Origin: Bifidobacterium breve
GTDB taxonomy: Bacteria > Actinomycetota > Acidimicrobiia > Acidimicrobiales > Acidimicrobilacustridaceae
Assembly (NCBI GenBank): GCA_945860545.1
Contig: CAMAQM010000007.1
Coordinates: 18,780 to 82,779, forward strand
Length of the DNA: 64,000 bases
Direction: 5' to 3'
In this document: positions 60,166 to 64,000 of the stretch, in pieces
How positions within the stretch are numbered: position 1 is the first letter of the stretch
How the letters are laid out: each line of letters starts with the position of its first letter
The notes under the pieces: model-generated
Database searches by the model: none
What the model was told of the DNA's origin: nothing
What the model saw: the letters and a program-made list of their open reading frames with translations, nothing else
Program-made: the position numbers and the translations under genes

Positions 60166-61984
60166 CGACGACCTCGCTGCTTTGGGGGTGGCGTGGGACA
60201 TTGACACGCTGCTCGGCGCTGACACGGTCGACGCACTGTTGGATCGGGCCGATGCGCAGGTGGCTGGCCTCGAACAGTGGCGAGGACGCCTCGCCGGGGT
60301 GGACGCCGGCGGCCTCGAACAACTCATGGGTCAGCTCGCCGATCTTGAGGACACGCTTGGACGGGTGGGTTCGTACGTCGGGTTGCGACTGGCGGTCGAC
60401 ACCCTCGACCCCGAAGCGGGGGCGCTCATGGCCCGGGTGTCCGAGCGCGCCGCCCAGCTCGCCACCCGCACCGTGTTTCTCGAACTCGAGTGGTCGGCGT
60501 TACCCGACGAGCAGGTCGCCACGCTGCTCGCCGACGATCGGTTGGCGTTTTGCGCTCACCATCTCGCCAACCTCCGTCGTTATCGCTCGCACCTGTTGAG
60601 CGAACCCGAGGAACAGTTGCTGGCCGAGAAGCAGGTGTCGGGAGGGTCGGCGTGGGTGCGCCTGTTCGACGAACTCACCTCGTCCATCGAGGTGTCCCTT
60701 CCGGCGGACGTTGCCGCGGCGGCGGGTCTCGGTGACGGTGGCGAGCGGGTCGTCGCCGGTCTTGAACAAGGTTTGGCCCTGCTCGCCCACCCCGACCGGG
60801 ACGTGCGCCGCGCCGCTGCGGCGGCGGTGACCGACGGGTTGACGCCGGGTCTGCGGACCCGGGCGTACGTGTTCAACACCCTGTTGCTCGACAAGTCGGT
60901 GGATGACCGGTTGCGGTCCTACCCCAACTGGTTGTCAGCCCGGAACCTCGCCAACGAGGCGTCCGATTCGTCGGTGGCGGCACTCGTGGAGGCGGTCACC
61001 GCCCGTTACGACCTGCCTCGCAAGTGGTACCGGCTCAAGGCGGACCTGCTCGGCGTCGACCGTCTCGCCGACTACGACCGGATGGCGTCGTTGGCGACGA
61101 CCGAAACCCAGATCGGTTGGTCCGAGGCACGCGAGGTGGTTCTCGACGCCTACCGGTCGTTCTCACCGGTACTCGCCGACGCCGCCCAACGGTTCTTTGA
61201 CGAGCGGTGGATCGACGCTCCCGTTCGGCCCGGGAAGCGTCCGGGCGCCTTCTGCGCCTACACCGTGCCGTCACACCACCCGTATGTGTTGTTGAACTGG
61301 ACGGGCCGCACCCGTGACGTCGCCACCCTGGCCCACGAACTCGGACACGGTCTGCACGCCCTGTTGGCGCGCCCACAAGGGGTGTTCCACCAGACGACGC
61401 CACTGACGCTGGCCGAGACGGCCTCGGTGTTCGGTGAGACCGTCACCACCAACGCGCTCCTCGCCTCCCTCGACGACCCTGCCGACCGGCTGGCGCTTTT
61501 GGCGTCGTCGTTGGAGGACTCCATCGCAACCGTGTTCCGTCAGGTGGCCATGAACCGTTTCGAGGACGCCGTGCACACGCATCGCCGGGCCGAGGGCGAA
61601 CTGTCCGTGGAGCGGTTCGGTGACCTGTGGGTTGCCGCACAGTCGGAGATGTTCGGGGATTCGGTGGAGATCACTGAGGGCTATCGATCCTGGTGGAGTT
61701 ACATCCCCCATTTCATCGGGAGTCCCGGGTACGTCTATGCCTACGCCTACGGGCAGCTGTTGGCGTTGTCGGTCTACGCCCGTTACGCCGAGCGCGGTCC
61801 TTCGTTCGTGGAGGACTACCTGGCGTTGCTCGCCGCCGGCGGATCGATGGACCCGGTGTCGCTTGGGCGCATCGTGGATTGCGACCTTGAGGATCCGTCG
61901 TTTTGGGACGCCGGTTTGGACATCGTCGCCGCCCAACTCGACGCTGCCGTCGACGCGGCGCGGGCCTCGGGGCGACTCGCCTAG
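60131..61984 (+). CDS. pepF: M3 family oligoendopeptidase F
   Basis: VATLAHELGHGLHALLARPQGVFHQTTPLTLAETASVFGE (HExGH variant of the M3 motif). Confidence 0.94.
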   Translation: MTTTDLSPPTPDDDLAALGVAWDIDTLLGADTVDALLDRADAQVAGLEQWRGRLAGVDAGGLEQLMGQLADLEDTLGRVGSYVGLRLAVDTLDPEAGALMARVSERAAQLATRTVFLELEWSALPDEQVATLLADDRLAFCAHHLANLRRYRSHLLSEPEEQLLAEKQVSGGSAWVRLFDELTSSIEVSLPADVAAAAGLGDGGERVVAGLEQGLALLAHPDRDVRRAAAAAVTDGLTPGLRTRAYVFNTLLLDKSVDDRLRSYPNWLSARNLANEASDSSVAALVEAVTARYDLPRKWYRLKADLLGVDRLADYDRMASLATTETQIGWSEAREVVLDAYRSFSPVLADAAQRFFDERWIDAPVRPGKRPGAFCAYTVPSHHPYVLLNWTGRTRDVATLAHELGHGLHALLARPQGVFHQTTPLTLAETASVFGETVTTNALLASLDDPADRLALLASSLEDSIATVFRQVAMNRFEDAVHTHRRAEGELSVERFGDLWVAAQSEMFGDSVEITEGYRSWWSYIPHFIGSPGYVYAYAYGQLLALSVYARYAERGPSFVEDYLALLAAGGSMDPVSLGRIVDCDLEDPSFWDAGLDIVAAQLDAAVDAARASGRLA

Positions 61985-62514
61985 GACGTCGCTGCGACGT
62001 AGTCGGCCGCCACGTGGATGGTGATGGGCGGCTCGGGACTCAACGGGGGTGTCGGGTCGGCCAGCAGCGCCTCGGCTTCGCGTCGGTCGTCGTCGTCGAG
62101 TTGGCGGGTGTCTGCGCACCATTCCACGAGGATGCCGTTGGGGTCGGTGGCGTAGAGCGATATGCAGAACCCGTGGTCGACCTCGACGACGTCGACGCCG
62201 TTGGCCAGCCAGCGGTCCCGGTGGTCGGCGAGGGTGTCGACGGTGGCGTGGAAGGCGACGTGGTTGACCCACGCCGGTAGACCAATACCTGTGGAGATGG
62301 CCGGGTCGAACGCCGGGAGGCGTTCGTCGTTGAGTTCCCAGAACGCCATGAGGCCGTCACCGCCCGTGTCGTAGAACACGTGTCGGGCCCAGCCGCCCTC
62401 GTTCCCGGTGGGGGTGACTTCGGTTTTGACGAGCGTGAATCCCATGGTCTCGGTGTAGAACCGGTGGGTGGCGCCAAGGTCCCGGGTGGCGAGGGCCAGA
62501 TGGTGGAAAGCCAT
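61981..62514 (-). CDS. VOC (glyoxalase/bleomycin resistance) family protein
   Basis: MAFHHLALATRDLGATHRFYTETMGFTLVKTEVTP...GFCISLYATDPNGILVEW. Confidence 0.92.
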   Translation of the reverse strand: MAFHHLALATRDLGATHRFYTETMGFTLVKTEVTPTGNEGGWARHVFYDTGGDGLMAFWELNDERLPAFDPAISTGIGLPAWVNHVAFHATVDTLADHRDRWLANGVDVVEVDHGFCISLYATDPNGILVEWCADTRQLDDDDRREAEALLADPTPPLSPEPPITIHVAADYVAATS

Positions 62515-62581
62515 GGTGTCACTGTTCCACAGCGACCGGTCGGGCGCACGGCTTCGACCTCGGCCACGGTAGGGTCCGGAC

Positions 62582-62833
62582 ATGTTCGGTGTGCATCGTG
62601 TGTTCGCCCAGAGCACCGAGGTCGAGACGTTCCTCGGTGACGACCTGTTGGCATGGCTGGCGCTGGCCATCGGTGCGGCGTTGGCGCTCGGCACGCTCAT
62701 GGCCATGATTCGGCCTCCGGCCCGACACGAGTCCGGTGATCTCGAACGGCCACCGCTGTCTCGAAGCGTGCTGATGATCGCCGTCGGCACCGTGGCTGCG
62801 GTGTGGGGGTTGGCCACCCTGCTGTCTGGTTGA
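62582..62833 (+). CDS. Small membrane protein (83 aa)
   Basis: Two TM segments; TAGGGT-N6-ATG upstream. Confidence 0.65.
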   Translation: MFGVHRVFAQSTEVETFLGDDLLAWLALAIGAALALGTLMAMIRPPARHESGDLERPPLSRSVLMIAVGTVAAVWGLATLLSG

Positions 62834-62880
62834 GCGGCTGACCACCGGCGTGGGGAACCGGGCCGCAGTAGCGTCACGGC

Positions 62881-63603
62881 ATGACCCCTGAACTCGCAGC
62901 CAGTGCATCCGCTGCCGCCATTGGTGGTGTGCCCAGTCACTTCATGTTGGATCCCGCCACGTACGCCACCGGTGCTGAACTCGGGTTCCCGGGAATGTCG
63001 TTCTACGTTGGTGGCCGTGGCGGCGCCCTCGGTGACGTGTCGGCCGAGGTGGTCACGGCGGCGTTCGTGTTCTTCCACCCCGACAACGTCGCAGACGGGT
63101 GGTCGCAGTCGGCGGGCGCCATGGGTCGCATCGAAGCCGCCGAAGCGTTCGCGGCGTGCTCACATCGGTGGGCGCGCCAGCACCTCGCTGGCGACCTCGA
63201 CGTCGGTCGTCTCGCCGAGCTGGCGGGCAAGGTCTCGGCGGCGGCGTCCCCCGCTGGCGCACCGTTGTTCGCTGCGTGGCGGGCGTTGCCCGAACCCGAT
63301 GACGCCCCGGCACTGGCATTGCACCGCATGAACGTGCTGCGTGAGTTGCGGGGCGGGTTGCACGGCTGTGCCGTGCTCGCCTCGGGTCTCGCCCCCGAGG
63401 ACGCCCTGGCCGTGCGGACCCCGTTTATGGCGGCCCTGTTCGGTTGGCCCGAACCGGGTGACGCCAGCGTGCACCAGTCGGCGTGGGATCAGGCGGAGGC
63501 GGCCACCGACGTCGCCATGGCCCGCGTGCTCTCCGTGTTGAGTGAAGCGGAACGGGCCGAGTTCGTGGCGCTGTGCGGTGAGGCGATCGCAGCCACGACC
63601 TGA
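62881..63603 (+). CDS. SCO6745-like actinobacterial conserved protein
   Basis: FHPDNVADGWSQSAGAMGRIEAAEAFAACSHRWARQHL...LHRMNVLRELRGGLHGCAVLASGL. Confidence 0.7.
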   Translation: MTPELAASASAAAIGGVPSHFMLDPATYATGAELGFPGMSFYVGGRGGALGDVSAEVVTAAFVFFHPDNVADGWSQSAGAMGRIEAAEAFAACSHRWARQHLAGDLDVGRLAELAGKVSAAASPAGAPLFAAWRALPEPDDAPALALHRMNVLRELRGGLHGCAVLASGLAPEDALAVRTPFMAALFGWPEPGDASVHQSAWDQAEAATDVAMARVLSVLSEAERAEFVALCGEAIAATT

Positions 63604-63607
63604 ACGG

Positions 63608-64000
63608 TCACGCCGTGGCGTCAGCGGCGAAGGTGCGCACCCACTCGGGCGGTCGCACGGGCCGCCCGGTCGAGTCGACGCAGGTGTGCACGGTCACCGC
63701 CGTCGCCCTCGGTTCGTCGTCGACACTCAGCAGGTATCCCACCTGGAAGGTCATACGGGTTTGTTTGGCCGCCATGAGGTGCACGTCGACGAGTTCGTCG
63801 AACCGGAGGGGTTTGCGGTACTGGACGAACAATTCGATGACGGCGAGATCCACTCCGTCGTCCCGGCCCTCGGCGTAGCTGTGTCCGAGGTGCCGCATCC
63901 ACGCCACCCGGGTCTCCTCGAGATATAGCGGGTAGTTGGCGTGGTGGACGACACCCATGGCGTCTGTCTCGGCGAACCGGACCCGAATCGTGTGGTGGAA
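63608..64000 (-). CDS. Acyl-CoA thioesterase (hotdog, 4HBT-like), N-terminus beyond the window edge
   Basis: Open frame continues past the internal ATG at 63958: FHHTIRVRFAETDAMGVVHHANYPLYLEETRVAW (conserved FxETDAxGVVHHxxY). Confidence 0.9.
   Translation of the reverse strand, partial: FHHTIRVRFAETDAMGVVHHANYPLYLEETRVAWMRHLGHSYAEGRDDGVDLAVIELFVQYRKPLRFDELVDVHLMAAKQTRMTFQVGYLLSVDDEPRATAVTVHTCVDSTGRPVRPPEWVRTFAADATA

Overview
High-GC actinobacterial chromosome segment, probably Acidimicrobiia-like judging by gene content and codon bias (not testable here). It spans the replication origin: parB-parA, two perfect parS sites, rsmG, jag, yidC, yidD, rnpA, rpmH, oriC, dnaA, dnaN, recF, dciA-like, gyrB, gyrA and tRNA-Ile(GAU). 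A second conserved block is ino1, PadR, DUF5318, PBP1, rpsF, ssb, rpsR, rplI and intein-containing dnaB. No CRISPR array, prophage or IS element was seen. Main points for a second look: (1) rnpA has no ATG/GTG/TTG near its conserved N-terminus; its open frame covers all of rpmH, with a CTG at a CTGA overlap and an in-frame ATT 4 nt before the rpmH GTG. (2) An intact-motif Ser/Thr kinase lies where mycobacteria have MurJ, a few genes before a CwlM-like amidase domain that lacks its zinc and catalytic residues. (3) A 219-aa mini-intein in DnaB. (4) A helically phased row of DnaA-box-like sites upstream of dnaB, about 25 kb from oriC. (5) A recurrent TANNNT-N5-8-RTG signature suggesting leaderless transcription of many genes. 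(6) A perfect palindrome in the divergent PadR/DUF5318 promoter. (7) Unlisted small ORFs, including a 7-codon minigene and a 46-aa membrane protein. All functional calls come from reading the sequence; no database search was run.
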